Shown: in pieces, positions 12,353-24,118 of the stretch
Layout: every line of letters begins with the position of its first letter
Numbering within the stretch: position 1 is the stretch's first letter
From: Atherinomorus stipes
Taxonomy: Eukaryota > Chordata > Actinopteri > Atheriniformes > Atherinidae
Direction of reading: 5' to 3'
Length of the DNA stretch: 64,000 bases
NCBI GenBank assembly: GCA_023101725.1
Contig: JALJCO010007853.1
Coordinates: forward strand, 1-64,000
Program-made: the position numbers and the translations under genes
Notes under the pieces: generated by a model
Databases searched by the model: none
Told to the model about the DNA's origin: nothing
What the model saw: the letters and a program-made list of their open reading frames with translations, nothing else

Positions 12353-12504
12353 AAGAGTACTACACCTTTACACCAATTTCAATTTTGACCATCAATTTTA
12401 ACCCGGCTGGTTGAAGAAACATCTTTTTATACAATTATTTCAAACACATCAATGACTGACCACATCCACTTCTCTAAGGTCCATACTCAGTTTTAGGATA
12501 AATG

Positions 12505-12612
12505 TTTTCCAGTGATAAGCAATTGTGGCAAGGTATGCAACGGAGGGCCTGGGTGGGATTAGATCCCCCAGACTCCTGGGTGAGAGTCACACATGCTTAC
12601 CAGTCTAGGAAG
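12505..12612 (-). mobile_element. tRNA-derived SINE segment (minus strand)
   Basis: Read on the minus strand it contains an A-box-like ACTGGTAAGC, a CTCTCACCC arm, and a B-box-like GGGGATCTAATCCC at tRNA spacing. A tail matching the plus-strand copy 300 bp away then follows (CCGTTGCATACCTTGCCACA). This is the pattern of a Pol III promoter in a tRNA-derived SINE. The two copies face each other and could fold into one stem. Confidence 0.55.
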
Positions 12613-12739
12613 CATACCTTGCAACATTCTGGTGTTATCGGCAGGATTTATGCGACGTCGGTAAATAGTCCATGGATTAGAAATTAGTGGCAGCTTGCGT
12701 GAAACATGAGGATTTGCATGTGGGAAGAGGGGGAGAGAT

Positions 12740-12925
12740 GTGACAATGTGGAGTCCTGTCACTATGCCTCTGATAGATCATGCACCCTGGCTACTTGGCC
12801 ACAGCGATGTCCCTTGGCTGACTGGTAAGCATGGGTGACTCTCACCAGGGAGTCTGTGGGATCGAATCTCATCTAGGCTCTCTGTTGCGCACCTTGCCAC
12901 ACAATGCTCATATGATGTTTTGTAG
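12740..12925 (+). mobile_element. tRNA-derived SINE segment (plus strand)
   Basis: A-box-like TGGCTGACTGG is at 12815-12825 and B-box-like GGGATCGAATCTC at 12858-12870, a spacing typical of tRNA. The leader CACTATGCCTC through GGCTACTTGGCCACAGCGAT is also found in the 40020-40190 copy, which defines a family. The inverted partner is at 12505-12612. No poly-A or LINE-type tail was identified, so the 3' end is uncertain. Confidence 0.6.
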
Positions 12926-13112
12926 CAAAAGATTAACCTATCAGGTTGACTGTTTTAGTTGCAGTTATAAGAAAGAACAAATTTCGCCAGGTAACGGTGC
13001 CGAGCCACTCAAAAAACTGGGTATGTTATAAATATGAATTTGTGGGTGGAGCCTAATTATGTGCATGATTCTGTTCGTTTAACCCCAACACCAAACACAC
13101 CACTCTGAAGAC

Positions 13113-13354
13113 ATGAAAAGTTCATTTGCAAAAACAGTTAACCACCATTTAGAAAAAACGGAGTCAACTGCTTTTCATTGCTGTCGGGTACAAACCTCCT
13201 ATCTCCATTTAACATCATTAAAACCCTCTACATCATGTGATTGTGATTTGGTTAAAATATTGAAAAAGTAAAGGAAGAGTTTGTTTGCAGAAGCAGTTAC
13301 CTCCGTTTTTTTCTAAATGGTGGTTAACTGTTTTTGCTAATGAACTCTTCACAT
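13113..13354. mobile_element. Small foldback element
   Basis: A left arm of about 50 bp (13113-13163) and a right arm (13301-13354) are inverted copies with few mismatches; shared words include CATTTAGAAAAAA/CTAAATGG and AGTTAACCACCAT/ATGGTGGTTAACT. A 137-bp spacer separates them. No target duplication could be settled. Probably a MITE. Confidence 0.7.
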
Positions 13355-13373
13355 GGTAAAATCACTCTTTTTG

Positions 13374-13965
13374 AGGGCGCATTCACAAAGCTTTTTTGAT
13401 TCGAATCAGAGTCTGTTTGCTCGGAAAGTCCGCTTCGTTTAGGGGAGTTGTGAATGCGCAAACGGACTCTGATCCGGAACAAACAAGCGGACTCGGTCCG
13501 CCTGCAAACGCAGGTCTCGTTGGTTCAAGTGAACCAAAGACAGGAAGTGGACTAGAGATTGCATGGCATTGTGGGTCAAACGTTGGACAACGTAGGTAAA
13601 CTCTACGACAACAAACGTGTGGGACTGCAGTACTTACATAGATGGCTCGTGGTTGGAGGTGGAGTTACGGGGCAGTAAAAGCTTTAATCGATATTTGATC
13701 TGATGAAAGCATTTCCCAGCTTCTCGTACAAAAATAATGTCGCTTTGAGGAGGGAACAGAAGTTGTGAGAACCTTCTTGTTTGTGCATCTTGTCCTCCCC
13801 TACGGTGAATCCGAAAGCAGCGCCACCTGAGATTCTCATTCTTGGCCCGTTTGGCAATAGTGCAACGTGAACGCAATCTTGGTCCGGAAGACCACCCCTG
13901 CCCCCAACCAAACCAAGTCCCCAAACGGGCCGAGACTCGCGGACTATGCTTTCTGAATGCGCCCT
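13374..13965. mobile_element. GC-rich DNA transposon, internally deleted
   Basis: TIRs: AGGGCGCATTCACAAAGC on the left and the complement of AGGGCGCATTCAGAAAGC on the right (17 of 18 matching). The interior is CpG-rich and has repeated GGTCCG/CGGACT words near both ends (GGACTCTGATCCGG, GGACTCGGTCCG, TTGGTCCGGAAG). There is no intact ORF; open frames of 67-114 codons have no recognisable transposase motif. This resembles a common family of fish non-autonomous elements whose superfamily I cannot fix, because the target duplication is unclear. Confidence 0.75.
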
Positions 13966-15457
13966 GAGTCAAAATCAACTCTCAAATGTTTAACCCTGAA
14001 AGTTCAACTTTTCAAATTTGCTCTGTGCATTTTCATTGTTAATGCAACAAAATAGCTCAAACTTCTTGTACTAATTACACTAAATCTATTAAATAGTCTC
14101 CATGTACAGTATACCTGACAAGATCACTAAAACCACTGTTTGAGAGTTTCACTTTATGTAACTTGTAAGCCCACTCCTTCCTGGTTTCTTCTTCTGGGGA
14201 CCCTCCCCTCCCCTATAAATTCCTTTGGCACCCTAACTCTTCTTTTCCTGTTGGAGAAATTCCTTCCATTGTTATGAACTTTTATTTCCATCATCAAAAC
14301 AATATGTGTGTTCAACCTGATAATGTGTTGATTGACATGATGTTTTGGAGTGATATTTAGGGGTTTACTATTCCTAGCTTAAATACAACAAAAATAACAA
14401 TAGTTTCTGTTTAATTTGCATAGGAACCTGAGTAATCATTTTAAATAGTGTTTCTCTCTTTTTTTCATTGTTACTGTCAGAAAATAAACACTTTCTCTCC
14501 AAGAAATCATACTGATCTATCTAGGAAAGCAAGTCCCAGCAAACCTTTGCCAGCTTTTCCTTTTGCTCCTGAATCCACCAGTATTTCTTTTATTTACCAC
14601 CAAATCATAACTAACTGGAGGGAGAATTTACAGCTCCACTGAATCACAATAGAAATACTGTCCTATCAAAGTGTTGTTTTAAAGGGACAAATTAGATTAG
14701 AAAAGAACTGCAAAAAAAAAATACATGGGCACACAAACACACCTGCTCGTGTCAAATATAAGACACACTTCTGCTGTTGTAATGACACACATGGATGCTG
14801 AGTCTTGAATGTGTGTAAACACAAGCAGAGTTTGCTTTCAGGAGCATTTTCCCCTGTCCTATCTTGACTGTTTGTACATGCAACACATGTTAGTGCATGA
14901 TAACAACCCATCTGCCTTGCTATCTTACTTTCTACCTGCATATACCTGCCGAATCCCCCGGTTTACAGCAGGCATCATCAGCCTTCCTGTCTGCAGTCCC
15001 TGAAGCCCTGATTTATCCACATCCTTATATTTGTGCCAACACAACGAGTTAAAGCACCTGGAGAGACAACTTGTCTACTTTCCATCATGCCACCATCAGT
15101 GTAGAGCAGAAGGATCAAGGTGTCTAACTCAGAGTACGTCGGTTAATTTAGGGGTGCTGTGAAGTAATGAGTATTTATGAAGGTGTGTGGGCTTGTGACA
15201 GCACTTTTCTATACTGATTGTAAATTTTTACTGAAGAAACAAACAGCTGATTGTATGTTTTGCATACTTAAATTCATGCAAGATAAAATCTGATATTTAT
15301 CAAATCATTCTCTAAGTCCTGCAAGTTCTGAGCCATGTTGTGTGCTTGTGTGCAAACCTAATAAAAGCAAAAATCAAACTTTATGTCTTGAAAAAAGAAG
15401 CAAGATCTTAGTTTTCAAGACACTGTCAACCCGTAGATGGTTGCAGTTGTGATATTT
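13966..15457. other. Unique noncoding sequence
   Basis: AT-rich, no repeat ends or coding signal recognised. Confidence 0.5.
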
Positions 15458-16001
15458 TTAAAGGTAGAGTCCGAAGTTCTTCCAGCGTTTCTGTTTGCAA
15501 ACAACAGTTTGCAAACTTAGCGCTCCTCCCTCTCAGGCTAATGGCCGCCTCGTTCTAGCTAGCCTATTCAACTTTAAGCTTCTCCTTCAGAGCTCAGAAG
15601 CGGGTACAAACTAAACTATTATTAACCCTGGTTTTCCAAACTGCATTATCTGAAGCTCTTACCTTTCCTTCGGTGCATACACGGTGTTTCCTTTTTTTCT
15701 TTTTTTTTCCTTTGAGAGTTCGAGTGACTGGCGTCTGCTCCAATCATGAGCTTATTTCCACACAGCATCATGCTCTTAGCTCTATCATTGGCTGCCGATA
15801 TAAACAGAAATCTCGACCCAGAACGTCCCGACCAGACCAAAACAATACAAAAGAGCGAATTCCAGGCAGGGGGAGAGAGAGTTGCGTTCAAGCACACCAC
15901 GGCACGGGAGTAGAGGCCCAAAGGCGGGGTTTGAGACGGATTTTACTCGCTCAAGTCTAACGTTTATTTTTTACGGGGGGAACTTCGGACTATACCTTTA
16001 A
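15458..16001. mobile_element. TTAA-flanked MITE, CpG-rich
   Basis: Left end AGGTAGAGTCCGAAGTTC and right end the complement of AGGTATAGTCCGAAGTTC, with TTAA at 15458-15461 and 15998-16001. The element proper is 536 bp. The interior is rich in CpG compared with its flanks and has a T-rich patch near 15690-15712. No coding relic was recognised. Confidence 0.85.
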
Positions 16002-17100
16002 GTGTTATTTTATTCAAGTTGAGTGACTTTCGTCCATGCTACATTGGTTTTAAATGGCTACTCACACATCGTTAGTGCTCTAGGGTAATAAAAGGAGCTC
16101 TTAAGCTTGCATGCATCACAAAATGAGGCAAGCTGCATGGACCACACATACATACAAATGCAAAAACACAAAGCTAAGAGGTTTACAGCTGCTTGAGTCA
16201 TGCAGCTACTGAAGTCTGTAGCAACAGAGACAGGTGTGTGTTTGTTTAGTGCAAAATCTAAGTTTTGGAGCAAATCCAGCTGTGCATATACTGTGCTATA
16301 AAATCAATACACTGTGTAAACAGGCCTTATGCTCATGCAAAAGTGCTGCGAAACTGAAGGTCACAGTAAAATAGTATGACAATGAGTTAAGAGGATTTTG
16401 AAAAGAAATTATTGATCACAAACATTAGATCACATTCATCCCCTCTGGCTACCCCTAAACACTCAATTCATTTTCACAGGACTTCTTACAAGTTCAAAGA
16501 AAGACTTGTTAAATCCAGCTTTTTTTGTGAGCATGTTAAAAGCTACAGAGGACCAAAGTATTGTTCAGAAATTGCAATTAAAAACATTAGAGGCATAACA
16601 CGTGACAAGAAGCATAAAACTTGAACCATAAAGTGCACAAGGATAGGAATTATATTATACATCCCTTATGTTAAAAAGGTAAATACAGCAACAAAATATT
16701 TTGGAGCATTTATAATGTGAACTGTATATCTGCTCAACCAAATACCTTTCAAATTCAGCTTTACCTTTGCATCTGTGCACCACAGTTCACGAATACATGT
16801 GCGACTGACAGTTTGCACGACAACATCATTATGGCCAGACCACAAGAGTTGCACGGTCAGGTATACGGTGTTTTGTTTGCTCAGCCATATCTAAGACACA
16901 CTCAGTATTTCTCAGATAGGGTTCAGGTTAGGGTGTGCTACCAGACTCCAGACCAGCACACTCTCACACCCAAGTAACAGTACACTTAACCTGTCCACTC
17001 TAGATCCTGAGCCCCGTGGCGGAAACTGAGACAGAGGGGAGAAAAGGTGAAAGATCAGCTTCTCACTACTCTGAGACATGAGGCTCTCCAGGAGGCACCA
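16002..17100. other. Unique noncoding sequence
   Basis: Nothing recognised apart from short open frames without similarity to known domains. Confidence 0.5.
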
Positions 17101-17114
17101 CAATCTGAAACTGA

Positions 17115-17137
17115 GGGGGGGGGGGGGGGGGGGGGGG
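17115..17137 (+). repeat. Homopolymer of 23 G
   Basis: An uninterrupted G23 run. Such tracts can form G-quadruplex and are length-unstable; the exact length in the assembly may be unreliable. Confidence 0.9.
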
Positions 17138-17395
17138 AGTTCCAGCACTCTTCCCCTTTTAGATGGGTTAGCAGGTCCTGTTTCGGGGAAGAAGTCAAGC
17201 ATTTAGGAGAAGAGAGAAGGTGAGATGTTAAATGTCTGTGTGAAGCTTGGTCTTTCACAGATTTTGTGTGTGTGTTTTCAGCAGATGCCAGGAAAGGCAT
17301 CTTGAGGTGTGTTTCAGAGATCAGAGGAGAAGCTGGAAAGTCCAAGCTGACTCACCATGCTGTCACCTTCACAAATACAGCAACCCAGAAGAAAG

Positions 17396-17421
17396 AAAAA
17401 AAAAAAAAAAAAAAAAAAAAA

Positions 17422-17509
<88 letters not shown>

Positions 17510-17512
17510 AAT
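17396..17512 (+). repeat. Poly-A followed by (GAAA)n microsatellite
   Basis: About 28 A followed by about 22 GAAA units. This is pure homopurine on the plus strand. Several apparent ORFs here (lysine/arginine/glutamate repeats on plus, serine/phenylalanine/leucine on minus) are products of this repeat. Confidence 0.95.
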
Positions 17513-18174
17513 GGAGGAATAGCTTGATAGACTTGCTGAGGTATTATTAGCTGCATGTTTGCTGCCAGCTTTCACCGTTCTCCCGGCTGCTGCTGGGAGC
17601 AGCCACCCATGCTTTTTTTTTTTTTTCTTTTCTTTTCTCTTTGTTAAGCAGAAACGTGTAAGATGTTTGAGGGCTTTGATGTCTGAAAGACAGAGAAAAA
17701 AGGATCTTAAGATGAACAAGCCCTTTGATCATGTGTCAGGGAATTTTAGTCTTTGTTGAAGTGATGAGTGAGTTGAAATAACTTCAGTGATATAATGTCA
17801 TGTAAGTCCACACCAGTGGAATACAGTGCTTTTGTCCGTGAATAACTTTTGGGTATAGATTAGTTAATGCGTTTGAGCTTTGGGATATTGTCCGAGATTC
17901 AAAAGACAACAAAGAGACAGAAAATAATCCACCAAATGACACATTTACTTGTAGATTAATCACCTTCAAGGGGCAAAAATACTTAACCTCCACAAATGTC
18001 TTTCCATCCCACAAAGAAAAATAATCTCCAGGTAAAGTTTTTGGATCATAATCACACATTAATCATCCCCTTTGAGCGGAACAGAGTTTAAGAGACACCA
18101 TAGCAGCTTATGTTATTTTTAGTGTTGCCTCAGCTTTAACCTAAGAAACTTAACATCCTAATATAAACACATTT

Positions 18175-18300
18175 AAACCAGGCAACCCACTGAAGTGGGA
18201 TTTTTATTGCTCTGGCTAATGCAAAGCCACTTTGATGTGATCATCTGCAATGAACTCAAACACCATCTAATGTGAGCCAGACATCCCCTTTCTCAGCAGA
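18175..18300. promoter_or_regulatory. Weak candidate conserved noncoding element
   Basis: A block containing GGGATTTTTATTGC, GGCTAATGC, TTTGATGTGATCATC and CCATCTAATGTGAG, not repeat-derived as far as I can see. Low confidence; called from texture only. Confidence 0.2.
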
Positions 18301-20289
18301 GCAGAACTTGCCTACATCCTGTTCTCTTTCACTGGCCAGCTCTGCGAATGAATGGTTTGCTGCAGCCAAGCACAAAATAGCTGATCTAAAGCACAGAAAC
18401 ATGACTGTATGGCTCCATCAAACTACAAGGCCATTAAAGTTTAAAAATCATCTTTTTGGTTTTGTTATTTGGGACCAAAAACAAATACCTGGCTCTTTAT
18501 TTTTTCTGATACATTATCTTTGAATACCGCAAATGTCAGCCCAGCAAAACTTAGTGATAAGACTGCATTAGTGAGATAGTCATGGTGCAGAAGAGTCCGA
18601 TTTCTAAGACTTGCACACTCATGAACAATATTCTGCAGCATTGTTTGGATAGAACTGCAAGACTTTTATTGCAAGTAAAAACTCAACCAATTATGATTAT
18701 TAATCTGGTTGTCTATATGACTAATTAGCTCAGTTGCAATCTGTGATCCATGAATGCCAGAATGTGCAAGTCCTATTCATATTTTCCACCATTTATTGTA
18801 TTATTAAACTACTAATCTGGATCATTTGTGAGTGAAAAGAGAAACCAACTGACAACTACCTATTTTCATCCCCTCTAAGAAGTGTTTGAAGCTAAATGCA
18901 CAGTCTAGATCTTTTTGTACCCATACATCAAAAGCCATTGTGATGTTGAATTTGTGAGACTCTAAGTGCAAATATCATCATATAGCAAGATGTTTCAAGA
19001 CACTAAACATTGGCAGCAGGTAAAAATGTAGTCATGGTGCAGCTGTAAAACTTTACGGTGCAGCCACCATAAAGTTTTGCACTGTGGACCAATACAACCA
19101 CTGCATCTTCAGATTTGATGTTGAATCAGCTGGGAACGTCGTTAAATGGGGTATCAGCTGCAAATATCAGGGATAGAATATGTGCATTTTCTTACAGGAA
19201 AGAGTTAAAAAAAAACACAGACCTTTAACAAACTGAATAAATATCAAATATTGCACAAAACGACACATTTACAGTCCCAGGAGTCAGATAACATTTTTCT
19301 GTTTAAAACAAGATAAAAAGAAAACAAACAGTTTTGTTCCATTTAAATATTAAACAAACAAAGAGACAATTGACCTGTGGGGCAGGTAAATCCTGTGTTT
19401 ACGAATAAAGAATGACACATCCCAAGTCATTTTAAACTCATGCAAACTGAACAGGATGCTCGTTTGAAGTGGTTGCCAGAGACCAAGCTGTAAACCGGGC
19501 CGGAGAAAAGCTGAGTCCAGCTGAGCACATAAGTGAAGTCTGCTGAACCAGCTGCAAAGTGCACGATCTGCTGAGCAAAAGAGGCGGGAAGACAATGTTG
19601 CACAGAGTTCACACAGTTGCTCGGCAGTTAATGTCTCCTCATTTGAACTTTATGTACTCCTGAACAAATACTGGATAAGAAGTCTATTTTGCATGCCCTC
19701 CCAGAAGGATATTTATTTTAGAGAAGCAGTGGGGATAATTTGGAAGTAAATACAGCTAATGTTCCAATGAAAAACCTCCTGTGTAAACGGAAGCAGACTC
19801 ACTGCCCAGCAATGCTCCAAAGAGGATATGGTTGATTTCGTAGTAGTGCTTAGGTTTTTTGCTTTCTAAGTACTCCACATTTTCCTGCTTTAGTGAGAAA
19901 ACAAAAGAGACTACATGTTCCGGTCTTTCTAATAAAAAACCTCAGAAACTTATTTGTATGTTGTGTTTAGCATGGCTGAGTAGCTTTCTTGATAAAGATT
20001 TAAATATTAATTTCAGCTCTGTGAAAATGATGCCTTTCCTCATTTTATGCACTATTTCTGTTTCTGTTGGAAGCCTACAAAGACATAAACCTTTCAAGTA
20101 TTTGAACAGCATCACGAATTTGATGTTTTGTCTTTTTTTGACCTTACCCCATTGTTTCATATGGCTGCATTTGATCATTGCATGCATTAAGTCCACTCAT
20201 TGCATTTCAAAACGGGTGTCACAAGCACCCACCACCTCTCTGTCTTCCCCTCAAGGACACAGTTTTCACCAGGGTTGGCTCTGACAGTG
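18301..20289. other. Unique noncoding sequence with one hairpin
   Basis: No transposon ends were found. A minus-strand open frame (about 19427-19612) gives a 61-residue product of plausible amino acid composition, but I recognise no family, and no ATG opens it. Confidence 0.4.
19036..19090. repeat. Near-perfect hairpin
   Basis: TGTAAAACTTTACGGTG (19044-19060) pairs with CACCATAAAGTTTTGCA (19065-19081) across a 4-base loop with about two non-Watson-Crick positions. Partial pairing continues outward (GGT/ACC). The loop is very short for a microRNA precursor; it may be a cruciform or a MITE remnant. Confidence 0.6.
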
Positions 20290-20325
20290 ATATACACTAC
20301 TGCTCAAAAGTTTGGGATCACCTTC
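20290..20325. mobile_element. Solo Tc1-type terminal sequence
   Basis: TATACACTACTGCTCAAAAG followed by TTTGGGATCACCTT closely matches the terminal inverted repeat of a widespread fish Tc1-like family (ACTACCGTTCAAAAGTTTGGGGTCAC, from memory). No inverted partner is visible within the next 1.5 kb, so the element is truncated. Confidence 0.6.
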
Positions 20326-21025
20326 CCATTATATCCAATGGGAAACTGATCCCAGACTTTTTTGTTTACGTATTGTTAATCAACCTTTTCGTTATACTTT
20401 ACTTGTGAACTCTCTGATAGTCGCCCAAGTGGCAGCATTAATCTCATGGCCTGGAAAGGCATTACAAAAGAGAAAACCCATTCCTCTGTGAAGTCCATGG
20501 GTTTGGACTTTAGTTAAAGCCTGCAGAGGATTCTCGACACAAAAAATAAAATAAAAAAAAAAAATCCTATGTTTATATGTTATTCCTATTTAATTTAGAT
20601 AAAAAGTGATCTTGTCATAGTTAAACTATCAATTTTTCAGTACATTTTTAAACACTATCCAATAGCAGAATAACATCATTCAGTCAATAATGTACAAATA
20701 TGAAAAAAATATTACATTTGATAGGTGGAACATGTAATAAATCACACTAAAACAGAGCAATCAAGAGACTCAGAATCTTTTGACAGCATAAGAAGAGGCG
20801 CCTTTGCCAGGAAACCTCAGAGAAGACCTCTGATTCATAGCTGCAAGACTGTGTCGACAACAAGGCTGACACCTCAAAGAGAGGTGAAAGAGCACATCAT
20901 CAGTGAGCCAAATCTAACCGTTTTCTTCCGTAAACAAACTCATATGAAGCATAAAAAGTCTGCAAATCAATAATTCTCTAAAGAACCTTATTCGTAAGCA
21001 TCATGCCTGCTGTCTTCCTTCCTCA

Positions 21026-21091
21026 GACCCATCAGCTCACACCCTTTTGTGCAGTGGTCCCTGGAGAACCTACTGTGTGGCAGCAGTCAGA
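21026..21091 (+). other. Candidate 66-bp exon flanked by splice consensus
   Basis: A pyrimidine-rich acceptor (CTGTCTTCCTTCCTCAG) precedes 66 bp (22 codons) that is open in at least two frames. A donor, GAG|GTAAAA, follows. Frame 1 reads THQLTPFCAVVPGEPTVWQQ. I recognise no family. Splice-like pairs arise by chance at this density, so this is only a lead. Confidence 0.15.
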
Positions 21092-21743
21092 GGTAAAATT
21101 TCATAAACACAGACACAAATGGGATATTCAAATTTACACATCACCCACTATTTGTCTTCCTCACATGTCCAAACACATGCAGCTAATCACCAGGCATGGA
21201 TAGGGGGACAAATGGGTTCAGAAACAGTGAATGGATATATAAGTTTAAGTTCTAGAAAAGGGCACTTTTACAGTCTGTGTCGTCCCCCCCCCCTCTCTCT
21301 CTTTATCAGCCTTTTAGACGGCAGCAGCTGCCCTGCACTCATAAAATCTTCAAATCCACACTGGACAGGTAGTGCCACATGTGTGGAATTAAAAGCCTCT
21401 TGGAGATCCCAGTCTCGGGTTACCAGCTGCACGCGACAGCTGCCTGAAAAAGGATCTGGTTTCTTGTGGTTTTTGTACAGTTGGTGATAGATGTGCAGCA
21501 AAATGCTGGAATTGTTATCCCCTTACTCTTACACAGCACACCACACCCCACCTCCACAGCCCTACCAGTGATTAAAGGGCAGTTTGACTGTCAGGGACAG
21601 GAGGGACATTATCTTAGCTCCATGAACTCAGTGGCACTCTCTGCAGAGTTACAGCATAAACACTACAGATACTTTTGTGCTACATATTTGCAATGCATGG
21701 TCAGCTGTTCAAATGTATTTCTATCACAGTGGATTAAAAATTA

Positions 21744-21780
21744 CCCCCCCCCCCCCCAAAAAAAAAAAAAAAAAAAAAAA
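21744..21780 (+). repeat. C14 followed by A23
   Basis: Adjacent homopolymers, probably a decayed poly-A-ended retrocopy or simple repeat. No body of a retroposon could be recognised upstream. Confidence 0.85.
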
Positions 21781-22408
21781 CAAGAACCGTAGACAAGAAA
21801 TGCAAATGCAGCATTGAAGTTTTGTTGTCCTGACGACGTATGGTGCTGTGCTGAAGCTGTTCTAATCTGATATGAGCACAATAACCATCCACAATTTTAT
21901 CTCCTCTCCTCATAAGACAGACTGTCTGCAGAGACTAGGAGTGCCTGGCCTTTTCCTTAACAGCAGGGCAGATGCATGGAGAATAGGCTCTTGTCTAAGC
22001 GAACTGTGCTGGTGGTGAGATAATAGCTGATTCATATGGGGAGATGACGAGCTCCAAGGGTTTATGTAAGGAGAACTCAGATATGAGATGCTCCTCTCTG
22101 ACTGCTGTACTGTACTATCTATCTGTGCAGTTACATTCTGTATCTCCTGCTTACTGTTTACGGAGATGACAGATACTGCTGAAAGAAGATGATGTCACAT
22201 TTCCATGTTTTTCTTTCATTTCCACTTATGAATTGAATACTATTCTCTTTATCTGAGGGTTTAGTATTGTCAAGAGATAAGCAAATGCTTGTCTCCAGGA
22301 TAGTGACTTAGATAAGAGACGAATGATTCAAACACACACAGACTGGTGTCTTTAATGTGTGTGAAGATCAGGGTCATCTGGAGGAAGAGCGTTATTTCAT
22401 GAATCAGT

Positions 22409-22432
22409 AAAAAAAAAAAAAAAAAAAAAAAA
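22409..22432 (+). repeat. Poly-A tract
   Basis: 24 consecutive A. No SINE or LINE body was recognised immediately upstream. Confidence 0.9.
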
Positions 22433-23610
22433 GCCTCAGGTTGACTTTTATCCTACAAATGTTCTGTGTAGTCATCATTCAGGAATGTTCTCTTTTGAGT
22501 GTGAATCATTCCTTATCAGCCAATGAGGAGGTAAAATGTAAATATAAGCATGTAGTGTCAGACTTTTTCACTCCGAGCTCTGTAAATCATGACTTTACAT
22601 TCACAAAGAATGTGCAATGCAATGCATTGATGATAAACTGTCTTTCTTTGGTTAGTTTCTTCCACCTTCCAACTGGACTTTTGCACTTAAAAGCAGCTAA
22701 CTGAGCTTCAGTGATGATTAGAAGTTAATCAAATGTTGAATTTTCTGTTATTTATTTTAAAGACATCATTTAACTGGGGAAAAGCTCAATATTCATGCAA
22801 AAAGACAGTTGAATTGCAATTTGGAAAGCTGTTTTATATGAAGACAATATCACGGTATTAGATAGTTCTCCACAAAAAGTCATCAGAAACTGTAAGAAAG
22901 TTGAAAAAGGTCTTCATTGGGTTGTGGTTTTCCATCTTGTCTTTGCAGATATAACATCTATTGACAATCAGTTAAGCAGATATAGTGGACAACACAGCAA
23001 ACACTCTTTTTCATTCCAACATGTCACATACTGACCTTATGTTAGGAAACCACAGAGCTGGTACCCTCAAAGCAGCTTGGGAAATTTTGGTCATGCAGAA
23101 TTTCCCAAGCTGCTTATGTGGAATGCTGGTAGAAGATCGGAAATGCTGGTGAAATTTAAAAATATATTCTAGTGTGTATTTCAAAGCGTAACCATGAGGT
23201 TTTCTCATCATTAACCCATTAATTAAAAACCTAACTACTTTCATTCAATAATAAAAAAAAAAGCTGGTGAAGTAGAAAGTTAAGAGTCAGAATGAATACA
23301 AAAAATACCATTAAAAAGGAAGTGACAAACAGCAAGACTACAGCCAGATTTGAAAACGAGTCCTTGATACAGAAGCCAGATGTGTGTGCATATTGTTTGC
23401 TTGTGTTTGCACATCTCCTCTGTGTGAAGTTACTTTTACTTTGCTTTGTATGATTATCCAGTCTTATCATACCGTAGTTGTGGTTTTCAGCTGTGGTATT
23501 TTTGTTCAGTATGGACTGCGTTGGAATGAATTTTCTCTCAGAATGATTGTAAAGTTGCATGAAAAGTAGGTTTGACATATTACATGATGTTCCTCTTCTA
23601 ACATCTGCAG
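22433..23610. other. Noncoding sequence next to a transposon
   Basis: No repeat ends. The longest open frame of the window (192 codons, minus strand 23231-23809) starts inside the adjoining transposon and crosses its terminus at 23615, so it is almost certainly fortuitous. Its carboxyl half would include a long hydrophobic segment, but that follows from A-rich plus-strand DNA. Confidence 0.5.
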
Positions 23611-24118
23611 TTAAAGGTTGAATATGGAATACGGACAGAACAGCGACATCACGTGTGTCTAGGTTGTAGTTGCAACGGCAGAAAAACAACTCCAGCCGCT
23701 GGGATGCCAGGCTCGCTGCCGATACGCAAGTGACCAACAGTTTGCAGCATGTCCAACAAGTAACGCAGAGGAGTTTATAACTGACAGCTAACGTTAGCCA
23801 TGTTAGCAAACAAGCTAGCTTACCGATTCAGCAGGAAAGTCGCCAATTCCGTGTTTTACTCCGTGGAAGACGTTTATGTGGGTCCATTTAGTGAAGTCTT
23901 CACCTAAATTGACTCCAGGTTTTGCTCTTCTCAGGTCACTCCTCCTTAGAAACAGATAACAATATCTCCAGGGCTTTGAAGCAGCTGCTTCACTGGTCGT
24001 CTCTACGGTTTTCCCCTGTACGAGCCTGACTATGACCGAAATATTGTTTCCACACAGAGATCGTATTTGGCAACCTGCAATGGCGGCGTGTATTGGCTTA
24101 TAGAGCCTGAGGAGTCAC

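Noticed and set aside
12815..12870. Functional tRNA gene
   Set aside because: A and B boxes are present but the acceptor stem does not close, and related copies elsewhere in the window show it is a SINE segment.
17247..17732. Several ORFs over the poly-A/(GAAA)n tract
   Set aside because: Products are Lys/Glu/Arg or Ser/Phe/Leu repeats dictated by the microsatellite.
19350..19612. Two overlapping minus-strand frames with plausible amino acid composition
   Set aside because: One has no ATG, they are in conflicting frames, and neither matches a family I know; no clear splice sites.
23231..23809. 192-codon minus-strand ORF, the longest in the window
   Set aside because: It crosses the terminus of the 23611-25612 transposon, so its halves have different origins. 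The hydrophobic C-terminal half reflects A-rich DNA on the other strand, and no domain is recognisable.
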